Source of the DNA: Melanocharis versteri
Lineage: Eukaryota > Chordata > Aves > Passeriformes > Melanocharitidae
DNA length: 64,000 nt
Assembly (NCBI GenBank): GCA_013397845.1
Contig: VZTG01010322.1
Coordinates: 159,051-223,050 of the forward strand
Direction of reading: 5' to 3'
The position numbers and the translations under genes are program-made. Below the pieces are notes generated by a model, which was not told the DNA's origin, ran no database searches, and was given only the letters and a program-made list of their open reading frames with translations. Position 1 is the first letter of the stretch; every line of letters starts with the position of its first letter. Shown here one piece after another: positions 12,010 through 24,395 of the stretch.

Positions 12010-13300
12010 CTTCTCATATGGGGTTTAAATTCATCTGATCCAACCTTCTGTTGAAATCAGGGCCTTTTATCAAGTTATGCAGGTACCCGTGAATCAGGCT
12101 CTAATATTTCCAGTGAACAGGATCCTACCATTTCTCTGCCAACACACGGGTTCTTGTGGTTCTTTGTCTCACTGTAATCAGATGGACGTGCCCTGACACT
12201 GTTCATGCCTGTTGCCTTTATCTTATCACTGCACAGTTATGAGAGAGTTCTTCCATTTTATCTATAATTACCTCCTAAAGATTGGAAAACTGATTCATGC
12301 CAGACAAAGCCTACACTCCCCTAGGTTGAATAAACCAAATTTCTTCATACTTCCTTTATATATCAAGCTCTTTAATGGTCTAACCATCTTGGTGACACAT
12401 TCACCAAACCCTCTTTCATTTTTCAGTCTCTCCTGAACTGATGAATCAAAACTTCACACTCATCTCTTTTAAAACCTTGTTGAGCCAGGTTTCAGTCTGT
12501 CAGTGCCTCAGTATGGCAGCTTTTCCTTCTCACAATCCATTTTTCTTCCCAGTCTTGTATCATTAGCAAGCCTAGCACAAGTGTATTCAAGCCTTTCACA
12601 CCGATTGTTTATAAAGATATTGAACAGTACTAAACCCAGTGTTGACCCCTGAGGAACTCCACATGTGTCCAGTTCCAAGTCTGACTTTGAGCCATTAGCC
12701 AACAACAACTTTGAGCTCAGCAGCCTAGCCAGTTCTCCACACAACTTGTGGCACTTATCTGAAGTGTGTTATGTCTCACCAGGCTGTCAACAAAGATGAT
12801 GTGGGGCACCATGACAAATGACTTGCTAAAATTACGGTAGATGCCATTCAAAATACTCCCATCCTTTATTGACTAAGTTGTTTCATAATACAAGACAATG
12901 GAGCACATTTTGACCTTGGTAAATCTGTTCTGTTTTTTTCCAGTCATTTATTCTGTCACATTTTACCAGCTTGTATGCATCCAGTTTTTACAAGAGGTTT
13001 GTAACTTGACCCTACTCTACTGTTAGTGGCTTGCCATTCGTTTTGCCATTGCTTCCTGTCAAAGGAACTTGCAGCTAACTTTAGCTGTTAAGACCAGAGC
13101 AAAGACGACATCAAGCATGTGAGCCTCTTCTGTGCCATTTTTGACCTAACTTGCCAAAGCCATTCAGCAGCAGGCTTGCATCTTCCTTCTGCCTGCTACT
13201 ACTATGCCTATAGAATCCTTCCTTGTTTTCTCGACATATCTTCAAGGCTGCCTGAAAGTCTCCCAACACTTCCAAAATCCTGTGTCCTCCAAAGCAGATC
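12010..13300 (-). mobile_element. old, diverged CR1 LINE fragment (antisense)
   Basis: Read on the minus strand, this is a decayed CR1 ORF2 running to the 3' end. The reverse transcriptase region is recognisable at 12,508-12,744: GVPQGSTLGLVLFNIFIN followed by LANDTR in place of the catalytic FADDTK box. Upstream on the minus strand (about 12,780-12,840) is a decayed YLDFSKAFDTVPH motif, and about 13,080-13,140 resembles the antisense ORF2 linker. The 3' tail near 12,030 still shows the antisense form of the CR1 end (catctgatccaacc). Numerous frameshifts and stops make it dead. It is clearly more diverged than the copies at 13.8 and 34.3 kb. Both ends are approximate; homology could reach about 13,450. 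Confidence 0.75.
12508..12744 (-). pseudogene. CR1 ORF2 reverse transcriptase remnant
   Basis: A 78-codon open stretch inside the old CR1. It covers the conserved GVPQGS...LFNIFIN segment and the active-site region, where the family's F/YADD has become LANDT, so a catalytic aspartate is lost. It is preceded and followed by stops. It has no host function that the sequence suggests. Confidence 0.7.
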
Positions 13301-13779
13301 CTTTGTGTGATCCTTCCTAACAGCTGATGAGTTAAGATGAAATCTGTTCTTATGAAGTTCTGGGTTTTTATTCTGATACTTGCATTTCTCTCCCTCTTAA
13401 GATGTTAAACTCTATTACTGTACAGTCCCTGAAGCCCAGGCTGCTGTTGAAGGTCATAATAATGGGTCTTATACCTGTCTATAGGCCATACAGGATAATA
13501 AAAGGATACAGACCTACAAAATAAAAGTACCTATCTACAGACCATAAAACCAGAGGTAAATTTTCCAGCTACCTTTGTGAGGCAAGTTTAATAGCATCAT
13601 TATGTACTGAAAAATATGGGCCTCATCCTTCTCCCTACGAGCTCCAGTTAAATTTCATTCTGCAGGGTAACTTGCAACTAGTTGCATAATCCACACGACT
13701 GTGCCAAACCTACCTTTTATACATTCCATATTTTGAGCTACAAATTATTTCTCCGCAAAAATCAGACAAGAGGCAAATG
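13301..13779. other. interval between two CR1 copies
   Basis: Non-coding. Two related 18-base segments, acctgtctataggccata at 13,473-13,490 and a copy with three changes at 13,529-13,546, lie 56 bases apart. Part of this interval may be unrecognisable extension of the old CR1 on its left. Confidence 0.4.
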
Positions 13780-14535
13780 ACAAAATTCTGTACCGATGCA
13801 CTCAGTATGGGTAACAAACAGGAGGAGCTGGAAGCCATGGTGCAGCAGGAAAGGTGTGATATTGTTCCCATCATGGAAATGTGGTGGGATGACTCACAAG
13901 GCTGGAGTGGCGCCATGGATGAATACAAGCTCTTCAGAAGCGACAGGCAAGGAAGAAGAAATTAAGAAGGAAATCCTAAAGGTGCCATCCCTGTGTGCCA
14001 AAAGAGGAGCCTGCAGGGAAGAAGACTGGCCTGGCTGAACAGGGAGTTTTCACTGGAACTCAGGCTTAAAAAGAGAGTTTATGACCTTTGGAAAAGGACA
14101 GGCAGCTCCATAAGACCACAAGGATGTCATTAGCTCATGTAGAGATGAAATTAGAAAGGCAAAAGCTCAGCTAGAACTCAACTAGAACTTCCACTGCTGT
14201 GAAAGATAATAAAAAAATAGTTTCATAAATACATTAACAACAAAAGGAGACCCAAAGAAAACCTCCATCCTTTATTAGCCATGGGGGGAACACTCACCAA
14301 GGATGAGGAAAAGGGCATGTTCAGGTTGAATATCAGGAAGAATCGCTGAAAGGCTGGTTAAGCATTGGAACAGGATGCCCAGGGAAGTGGTGGAGTCAAC
14401 ATCCCTGGAAATGTTCAAGAAACAGCTGGAAATTGCGCTTAGTTCTATGGTTTCCTTGACAAGATGATATTTAGTCAAAGGTTGGACTAGATGACCTTGG
14501 AAGTATTTTCCAAACATAATGATTCTATGATATAT
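13780..14535 (+). mobile_element. internally deleted CR1 LINE (sense)
   Basis: Three separated pieces of a CR1 element are joined in order. First is the ORF2 endonuclease N-terminus (13,807-13,965). Second is the region linking endonuclease to reverse transcriptase (about 13,960-14,310), seen as EEDWPG, then decayed RVYDLWKR and NNKRRPKENLHPL(L). Third is the extreme ORF2 C-terminus and 3' tail (about 14,318-14,535), with a HWNRMPREVVESTSLEMFKK-like frame and gttggactagatgacct before tgattctatgat. The endonuclease core and nearly the whole reverse transcriptase are missing. It is dead as an element. The 5' boundary is uncertain. Confidence 0.85.
13807..13965 (+). pseudogene. CR1 ORF2 endonuclease N-terminal remnant
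   Basis: The frame begins MGNKQEELEAMVQQERCDIV, then has MEMWWDD in place of the usual TETWWDD and YKLFRSDRQGRR, the classic start of the CR1 apurinic-type endonuclease. The rest of the nuclease, including its catalytic histidine and aspartate motifs, is deleted. The frame is intact for 53 codons, then runs into the junction with linker sequence and stops. Confidence 0.85.
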
Positions 14536-15150
14536 TTTTAACAATTATGAACTAATTGAGGGTAGGTGGATGCAGAAGTGATATTGAAATTTTTCAGAAA
14601 TTCTTGAGAAAAATCTTGATTTTTCAACAGCCAAAAGTAAAACTCTTATGAACACTTCTGGAGACAGGATTTTTAGCGTCTCCCATGTTGGCTTGACAAT
14701 ATTACAATTTTCAAAAATTTGTGTAAGTCTAAAGGCTACATCCTGTCACACGTTTAAAATTTATTACAGTGGAAGAATCCCCCAGAAGTCTTTTACATTA
14801 TTTAAACAGAGATAATGTGTATGATAAACAACAGTAACACACAAGTTCCCCAGTGAAAGTTTCTGTTTCACCTGAGAAGGCCTGAATACCAGTCTTTGAA
14901 CTGCAAGGATTGTTATCTAGGAAATGCTTTCCTTGCCACTGTATCTCAGAAAAGTGGGCTTATTTTTAAGAAGAAATATTTACTACAAGGAAGCTATGAT
15001 GACACCAAATTAGTTAAAACAAACATACATACAAACCAGTATCTTTAGGCAATATTTTTTTTGAAAATAATCTACCTTAAACTCTAATAAAAACTCCTGC
15101 AAGACTGAAAATTTAAAAATAGGCTGCAGGATACTTTCATATACTGAGAA
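14536..15150. other. non-coding, nothing recognised
   Basis: AT-rich DNA immediately downstream of the CR1 3' end. No gene or repeat family is recognised. Confidence 0.5.
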
Positions 15151-15154
15151 CTTC

Positions 15155-15313
15155 CTTTTTGTTTTGCTGGGTTTTGTGGGTTTTTTGTGTGTTTGTTTTG
15201 TTGTTTTTGGGGGTTTTTTAGGTTTTTTTTTTTGTTATTGTTGTTTGTTGTTGGGTGGTTTTTGTTGCTGTTGTTTTGGGTTTTTTGGGGGGGGTTTTTT
15301 GTCATTTTTTGCT
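15155..15313 (+). repeat. G/T-only low-complexity tract
   Basis: About 160 bases are almost wholly G and T, with runs of 5 to 8 G separated by T tracts (for example eight G near 15,288-15,295). On the other strand it reads as an A/C tract of the same type as 24.3, 31.4 and 55.9 kb. The Asn/Lys/Pro-rich and Phe/Cys/Gly-rich open frames across it are products of composition, not genes. Confidence 0.8.
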
Positions 15314-18300
15314 GTCACAACTGTTTCCAAAGCCTGGAGTTTAAAGCAATCTCAACATTGTTTAATAAGACTTAGAAATTAAACAGCCACTGTGCTTTGT
15401 AGAGTCCTTTGATTGAGTTCTGCAGGTGGAAATTGAGAACTGGTGCCAAGTAGAGTCTGTGATTTCTAAATGTCAAAAATCAAAACTGTGTTATCTCAGA
15501 CTTTCTTTCCAGACTAATGTACTTTTTCTCTTCCAGAGGCTGGAAATAGGATTTCTAGTCCTAATCCTTTCTCTTTCTACATTTTACCTTGTAATACTAC
15601 AGAGTTTTGAGATTTTTTTAGGAACTTTTCAGAATTAAAAGCATTCTGCAATAGTACCTTCCCTTATTTTAGCTTTTGACCTAACAGGATAGTTAAAACC
15701 AAGTAAAGGAAAACCAACTTAATTTATTTAACTACAGTCACTGCTGTTTGATCCCAGACAACTCCACCAGTTCCCACAAGAATATTTGATTTTTTTATCT
15801 TGGTATCTCTCCTAGTCTCAGATCCCACAGTCAAGTGAAAACTTTAAGTAGAAAGGAAGTGTTAAGAACAGAGCATGTGTGAACTTTAAAAAAAGCTGAA
15901 AATACTTAAACTGGTGTCAGGATTTAATGATGCTTGGCTTGTGCTTTTTGAAGCTCAAGGTTGGCAATACACACATTCACACTGCCATAACTTGTAGCAA
16001 TATTGCTTTCCTTGTCTTGTTCTCAGCAAAACACCCAGAGACCAGAAAAATTCCCTTCCTGATGCCAATTTTATTACAAAAATGGTTTTCTAGAAAGAAC
16101 CACATGAAATGCAAACCTACTGCCTTCTCTACAAGCTTAACGATTCTTAGCCCATCTTCTTTCAGGGCTTGCCGTTCCTGAGCTCCAGCTGCATTTCCCT
16201 ATGGTCAGCTCCAGCTTTCCACTTATTGGTAATAATGCAGCTACACCTTTAAAGAGCAGCATGACACCTTTAATGCAGCAAGGTACTAGAGACAAACACT
16301 GCCTAGCTTCTAAAACAACCTTTCCATAGTGTACACATTTTTCACTGGAACTGTTTTCTTAAAACCAAAATAAAACACATTTTTCTATCTACAATTTCTT
16401 TGTATTTCATGCAATCTGTTGGAACAAAATGTGGGTACAACATCCTGGGAAAATATAACCAAAACTTGCTAAATAATAAGGTGAAAAAGGCATCTTTCTC
16501 TAGAATCCAAGGAGGAGGAGCCCTAAAAAAAAGGCACCCTAGTAACTGCTTTATTAAGATAGTGTAATCAATATCTGCAAGCTCGATATATTCTGGACAC
16601 ACACAGGCTTGCAAGAAGACAGTGATCTGGCTTTAGAGTCTTTGGGGTTTGCAGTAAAGGCCTTAATATCATTGATGTAATTAAATTACACCAGTTAAAC
16701 CAGAAGATTAACTTCGCAATGCTTCTTACTAAATTTACACAATCATCCTGAAGTAATTGAGACCCACCTCATCCCTCTGTTATACTGTTTGCTGATGAGT
16801 AACAACACAGACAGCAAATCAGGGGGTTTTTTTTATCCTGAAAGTTTGGACAGCAGGTGAAACAATTCCGCTTTTCAAATGCAGTAAAGATTCAAATTCA
16901 TCTTCATGAATTTCAGATCTACACATTCCAGGGCAGAGAAAAAATGCTGTTAATTGAAACTCACAATAATTCAACTTCATATGACAAAACTCCTTTGTCT
17001 CATTTTGCTTTTCCACACATCATCGTTCATCAGACAGCTATGCTGCAGGACTCTGTCTCTTGAGATAGCATGGGACTCAAAACTGAAACAAATTCCTACA
17101 CTGGTAAGAAAGTGTATTTCTGAATCACACATATATGAAAGATAATGCTTTGCACTGATTCCTTATTGAGCAGACCATAGCACTAAAGCATTATTCATAA
17201 AGCCATGCACAATGGTAAAAGCAATCTACCTGAATATGTGTTAGGCAAGTAAATGTGGAGATAGAGTGGGAGAAAGTATTTCAAGGCTACTCTAACATTC
17301 CTTTTGCCTAGATAAGTGTGATTGCTCCCACATGCTGGATGGGCACAACCAAAAAGAAAAGGATGTTAGCAAGAGAAATGGGCAAACGATGATGCTGGCA
17401 TTTCTAGGATAAAATTTGCTTTTTTTCCTTTCAGTTTTCAGTACTGCTTTCACATACCACAGCTGACATTACTAAGGAGTTCCAAGAGAGAATACCTGGG
17501 ACAGCCTCAAGATGAAAAGAGGCTGAAGGAATTGATTTTCCATGCCTAATTCCTATCAAGTCTAATGAACAGAAATGATCTACTAGCCATTTAGAAATGA
17601 GAAAGAGGGAAATAACAAAACATTGACAATGTCTGCTGAGCAGGGTTCATTTTCAACTAGTATGAATATCTGTCATTTAAACATACAAGAAGCTGCCAAG
17701 CTGACAATGCTTTTCAATTATAAGAAAAGCCGTGTCTGAAGTTTCTCTTTTCCTGAAGGGTGACATCTGCCTGAGTGGCAGACTCTGCTCTGTAACTTAA
17801 AGCATCTGCACCGTCTCTTTTGCAATGTAAGACATCCATTGTGTCAGCTAGAACAAGGCAAGCAGATGCTCCTTACACCTCCTGTTAACTTGTGCAACAG
17901 TCATGTTGCCACAGCTAATTAAGACTCACTGTTTACACACTTGACTTGTGCAGAAACAGACACTATCTTCTCTTACGTTTTAACATTGTTTCTTGGTGGC
18001 TTCCTTTCAAAAGTTATGGGTCATTATTACTATTTATCACTGTTTTCAGTTGAAATGTGCAGTTCGTAACAGGAATTATAACCACTGCAACAGATAAAAT
18101 CTTTCTTGCTTTCAGGAGAAGTCATCCCTTCTCTCTCAAAATGACAAGATTGCTGTGATTTTCCCCTCATGGAGATGTGCACTCAGGAATGTAGTGGAGG
18201 ACCCTGTCTAGGTTCTGAGACAGAGCTACTGAATGTAGCTTCTGCCACCACATCGCCCAAACTTCAAAAATTTTGTGGACAAAAATCTGTACTTTCTGCT

Positions 18301-21300
18301 TAGCCTAGATTCCCAAGAGAGTCACAAACTCCATTTTTATTGCAGCTGGGCTCCACAGCCTAGTCATATTTTGCCCCTTGTAGGCAGGGCTTCACTGAAA
18401 ATATAATACTGGACCACTTCATGCCTTCAAAATTTCCTTCTCTCGGAAAGTGGTATAGCATTCATCCTCCTCCACCTATCTGGTTGTCCCCTCCTCTACA
18501 CACCCAGAGTTCTGTGACCAGCAGTAGGTGAAGGACAGAACCACAGAAATAACTGACTTGCTCTTCCACTTAATGTAGGGGAACATGTGGAAGGTTTTCT
18601 TTTTCTCCATAAATTATGAGAGTCGTCCCGCTTGCTCACTGCTTGCATGCTGCCATCATTAGCACATAACTGACAGGAAACTCTCAGCGCTTTCCAGACT
18701 GGTACATGAGAAGTGTCAAAAAAGGCTAGTGGGGGTTTTAGCTTTATTTTCTTCATTTGGCAATAGCAATCCTAAAGGAGTAAGGTCATATGGAAACTAA
18801 ATTGCAGCCAGTTTACCTGCTTAATTCGTAATTTTAGTTCATTTAGTTCATTAGTAATTGCATAGAACCCTAATGAACATGAAAATACAGAGTGAGCTAT
18901 TTTTCATTCCTTTTCCAGGTAAAAGAGGCAGGTCTCCGAATTATTTCTTCTCATTAAGTAAAAAATCGTCCATTTGGTTGGCATGACAGTGACACAGGAT
19001 CTCTCAGCAGCTGTTTCAAAGGGTGCTGCAAACTACAGAGCTTTCTGTATGGGAAACAAGGGTCTATACCTCCACATTACGGGGAGTTATGTGGGTAAAT
19101 CCCCACTCGTTGAGATGAGAACATGCCTCATTCAACATCAAGTTAATAGCCAGCATTTTCCTAATTCACCATAGCAACGATGATATAATGGCAAAGGGGT
19201 GAGAACAGCCTGCTAAAGCAGACTCTGCTGTTGGACTGCAGACAAAGCAGACAACACCTCGTATTTTACCTTTGTTGATACAAAGCTTTGCTAATGGCCA
19301 GCACAAAATTAGCAAAAGATAAAAGACAAGAAGATGTGGTGTTCAATAGCATCCCCTAACTTCCTATGAGAAATATATAGCACATTCCTGCAACTCTCAT
19401 GAACCCTACAGCTATCCTCCAGGTGAAACATTGAGCATTTCAACATCCCAACTGGAAATAATACTGCAGACTGTTATGGGACCAATGAATTGTGGAGTCA
19501 CATATTTTCTTAAGATGTGAAATATGGAATCAAGCAAAATAAAATGTTTTATTACCTCCAAAATTCAAAAACCAACCAGAGACCTATGTAACACAGCTCA
19601 TAGTAAACTGCTGTTACAAAATCTGTGAAGATAATAAACCATAAAAAAATTATATTACCTTACAAATGAAAACAAAGCTATGGAAAAGTTGATTTCATAA
19701 TAATATTCAGGATGGCAGCACACAGTATAAGCTGGCTAAAATCTAGCCCCCTATGCAATATCTCAGAAGAGCGTATGCTTCGTTACATTCAGCTGCATGC
19801 TCCATTTTGCACAGTGTACATCTGTCTCTGAGGTTTTGTGCTCTCACATGGACATAATTATGGAACTCTTTTTACATCACTTGGACAAAATGAATATAAA
19901 ATCTGGAAGAAATTCCAGGTTGCAAACCCGTACACTTAAATGGTACCAGGCTGCCCCTTTAAATATTTATTACTCAGAATATTCTACCCTCTCTGGCTTA
20001 CCAGCCCCACGCTAAAAAAAGACAAAAAAAACAATATAAAAAAAACCACAACTCCTTTTTCCTCTATAACCAAGTGCTAATTTTTTAATAAAATTGTATT
20101 CCTCAAAATAGCCTTTTCAGGACAACTAGAACCAGTGAGAGAAGATAACATTAAGTAAAAATAGGAGTGATAAGATGGTAACATAAACTAATACAAATGT
20201 CAAGTCACTGAACCAATCCAATAATTTCCATTAAAGTGGTATGAGACCCCTCATTATGTTCAACAAACTGGGAAAATAGGCAGCAATATGATGACCAAGA
20301 CAAATCCCTAAAATTTTAAAGCAGAGGGTGGGGGGCCAGGAGGAAGAAATGCAATGTTGTAGATCAAACGGAGTACAACAATCAGCAGGTAAGGGAAATA
20401 TCTTAGTAACATGTGAGATACTTAGAAGTGGAAAAACTTGAGATTTTTGCTTCTTCGCAATTGATTTATACCTAAGTACTTACATCATCCCACATTCAAT
20501 TTACACTGAATTCCACTGACCTCGCATACAATCAAGACAGCACAATAACTACTCTATGGTCTGTAATAGCACAGTCAATATGAGCTGCTTACACTTGTTC
20601 ACCTGTAACTATTCTGTATCAATAGAGCATCATGTCTTGAATGGTATGTGGCTTTAAATACTTTTCAAAATTTTTATGAGTATGCACACTAAGCTAGCAG
20701 CCAACATGCACTCATTCTATTAACACAGAAATAAAAGATGTCCTTGGGTATTCTTAACAAAAGAAGTATGAAGGATTCATAATAAAAATAATTCCTAGTT
20801 ACCCTCTCAGTCACATAAAATAGAAAAAAAATTCAGAACTCAAAGTGAAGGAGATTTTTTTTTTTAAGGTACCTACACCTTTTACACTCATGTATAATTG
20901 CAAATGCAATTACAATTTTCCTCCTTTGTGGTTTAAACTCAAGTATGAGCAATATGTGATGATGGGTTAAATTCAGTGCTTGGGCTTTTTTTTACTTCAT
21001 CTCTAATTTCATATGGTTCCTCTTTGTATTACTCAGAGACAGCACAACAGTGGATAGAAGATTAGAAATTCTGAACTTCATAAATATCCATGACACATTC
21101 TGTGTGGCTTTGTTTAAACTATCTTAATCTCATAGAAGCAGGTGGTACATGTGTCCTATTGTCAATCTAACCATATTCACAGCAGGTAAATTTGGCTTTT
21201 TTAGAGAGAACTCTGCAGTAATAATACGTACAAATCTTATCCTTCTTGCAACACTTGTGAAATTCCATCATCCTCTTCTCAAGACGTATCCTAAGACTTT

Positions 21301-24300
21301 CAGGGAAGGGGAAAAAAAACCCAACACACACTCAGAAGAGCAGAGTTGATTTAATAGCTTCCTCTTTCCAGCCTGAGCCTTTCTAAGCAGTCCTTTGAAC
21401 AAATGCCCTTTCAGATTCAAATAGTGTGACTAATAATTGCCACACATGTCTCAGAATCTGCTATGCCCATTAAGCCATAGTTAGTTTTTCCTCCACCTCT
21501 TACTACATCAAACACAACAGTCACCTTTTCTTAATGATCTCTCACTCTCCAGGCAAACCTATTTGCCTTATCTTTCATTCCTTATGTAGCCTTTAACTGA
21601 CTTACAGTAAGCAACCCAGTAGTGTGGCGGTCAGCAGAACGGGCATGTTTGTTCCTCTGTTCATTTAAGCCTATTGAGTCTTGTATTAGAAAGATAATTG
21701 AGAATCTCAACCTTTTTGTTTACTCAAGCCCTCGAAAATCCCATCTTCCTTTGACTTTAATCTGGTAAACCTTTGATGTTAGTTGTTAACCTGCTTGTAT
21801 TCATCAACAACTCAAAATTCACATTACTACAGAGAGGCAGAAAGCCTCCGCTTAGTCTATGCATGCGCTGGTGGGGAGGGGGACAAGGGAGGAAAGGGAA
21901 GCTTTATTGAACCAATTTCCATTAACAAATCCTTTCCACTTGAAGGGTTTTTTCTTACTACAGGATATTTGGACAAGTCACTGCCTAAAAAGTGTGTTGT
22001 AAACACAAAGGTTTTTATAGACAAGGAAATATTTAATTGCTGGGAGAAGAACAGATAAAAAAGATGCAGTTTCAAGGAAAAGGAAGATGCTGCTAACTTT
22101 ACAATTCTCTGTTTCTTAAGGTATTTGTATTTATAAAGATTCCCTTAGTGAGGTCATTTTAAGAAACTTTCTTTCCCACAGATATTTTAAGTCGTCGCAG
22201 GACACCGCAATAACATGGCACACCCTTGTCCCATTTAGACTGGCTAATTTCATCACGCTTACTTACACCAAAAGCAGAAGCTCATTCCCTCTGCTGTACC
22301 AGTGGTTCAGGGTCTAAGTCTCCTACAGGACACACATGTGAAACCACCCCAGCAGTGGTTTCCCCACAAAAAAAACCACCCCAACCACGTGCTGCAGTCC
22401 CCAGGGGTCTCCTCCTGCTGAGGTACTGCAAGGGCTTCTCTGTCAGCTGAGACCCCAACCACCAAGTATTTAAAATAAACGAAACTAACACTGAGCCTTT
22501 GATTTTACCCGCAACATGTTTTACATCTCACATGGGTGACATGGGTGAATATCTAGAACAAAAAAGAGTAAAGAGAGTGGTCTTAGGAGTGCTCAGTGTT
22601 GTTCCACAAATCAGTTGGAAACGCTGATGCCAGACAGCCGAAGTTTGTACTGATGACCTGGTTATTTATAGTCAGAGGACTAGCAGCAGCACACTTCCTC
22701 TGCTTCCCACTCCAGCACTTACCTCCGTTAAGGCCTTATCTAGGAACGCATCCAGATTACAGCCTTTGATCCCTCACTGTCAAATCACCTGGGGCAAAGT
22801 GCAAGTACAGAGCAGGAAGCAATTGAGGAGCTCAACTCTGCTTGAATTCGCATGGTGTCTTGTTGGCATTCAGAGTTCGCACTGCTGCAGCCAAGGTGGG
22901 CCACCAAGAATAAAAGCCACCAAGGGGCTGGCTGTCTAGCGAGCAAGATCAATATGACTTGTGGCTCCTTCCTTTGACATTCACCAAATCCTTTTACTCT
23001 GTGCAGAATAAAGTCACCCCTGAGAGGAAACCAAAGTCAATTCACGCTTGCCCCACACAGAGTCAGCAGCCTGTGAAAAGTTTCACAGATACCACAACTT
23101 CTGGCTAAAGGTCCAGCTAACAAGATCCAAAAACCCCATAAAGTACAAACAAAGGACATCTCTGCTGGACCCAAGGGAACCACACATGTGTAAATATATG
23201 TTCATTATTATTTGGTTTACTTTTACGCAAGTCAAGAAAGATGCTTCGGGTGAAAAGAAAATGCTAATTACAGCTCTCTCTCAAAAAGTCCTTCTCAAGG
23301 TTCCAAAAAAAGGAGCTAGATTCTCTCCTCAGGTTCAAAGCACTCTTGCTGTGCTGGACCAACAGAGCAGCACAGTTTGAAGTTGAAAAGAGGGATAGCC
23401 TGGCTGTTGCTCTTTGAAGAGTGAAATAAGAAAGAGTAGCATTTAAGAAGCTTGGAAAAGACTTTTAGAAAAATACACCTTTTTCTGGGGGAAAAAATAT
23501 GTATATTTTAAAATGGCAGAAGTTTAATGAAAAGTGAGAAAAAAAAACATTTTATGAAACTTTGTTTCGGTGATCCACTTTCTATGAAGAGCACCTTTTT
23601 CTCCCTCATTATTCCTCCCACACAGGAAATAGGTTCTGTGGCAGGACTGACGAAAGAGTCAAATACCTGTATTGATGAATGTGTTTTTAAGCATTGTAAA
23701 TACTTGGCAATGATAAACTATCACTTTACACATATATGCATATATAGGAGGTATATATGTGATTGCAGAAATGTATATAAACATTTTGCCAGTATAGATA
23801 TACACACATTCTACACATCTACATAAGAAACCGTAATATGCATAAACATATACATGTAAGTGGAGCAAATTTAGACTCTGGCAGTAGTGCATGTACTTAA
23901 CCTCACATATGCAAATAAACCACCAATTTAATCCTAGACAGCAATAAACATGCAGAATTCCTTTCCAGTGGTCAAAACTTTACCTAAGATTTATGTGCAA
24001 AATTTTCTTCCCAGACCAAAGCAGCACAAGAGAAATCAGGCCCCATGTATGCCCCTCTACCCCCCCAAAGTGGGAGCGCCTCCTACAGTTACAAAGTGAA
24101 ATTGCCTCTGAGATTTTAGGTATCTGTTAACTAAAAAAAAAAAAATTGTCGAGCGTTGATTGCCACAGACAGAAACTGTTGCTGCTGAACCAAACGCTAT
24201 TTTCCTTTGTAATCTAGCATTTTTTAAACATTAAGAACATTACTGAGGATGGCCAATATTGTGTCAGACCAAAAATCCAGACAGATCAGTACCTTGTGTC
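15314..24300. other. long non-coding stretch
   Basis: No gene, RNA or repeat family that I can support. Base composition is even and AT-rich, with short frames under 115 codons only. Small features are a 9-base tandem (ttagttcat twice) near 18,835-18,855 followed by taattgcat, a T9 and several A8-9 runs, and AT-rich patches near 20.0 and 20.8 kb. Confidence 0.5.
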
Positions 24301-24302
24301 TC

Positions 24303-24395
24303 ATGGCGGTAAAAAACCAAAACCAAACAAAAAAATCCCAAAAAAAACAACAACAGATAGCAAATCTCAAACCCACAAACATAAAAAAAAAATCA
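24303..24395 (+). repeat. A/C-rich low-complexity tract
   Basis: Runs of A interrupted by single or paired C, with few G or T (aaaaaaccaaaaccaaac and similar). Same compositional class as 31,425-31,535. No coding meaning: the open frames on each strand here are Asn/Lys/Gln-rich or Phe/Trp-rich artefacts. Confidence 0.65.

Noticed and set aside
13473..13546. Two 18-base near-repeats 56 bases apart
   Set aside because: Three mismatches in 18 bases and no further units. Too little to call a repeat family.
15084..15382. Asn/Lys/Pro-rich and Phe/Cys/Gly-rich frames
   Set aside because: Direct result of the G/T-only low-complexity tract.
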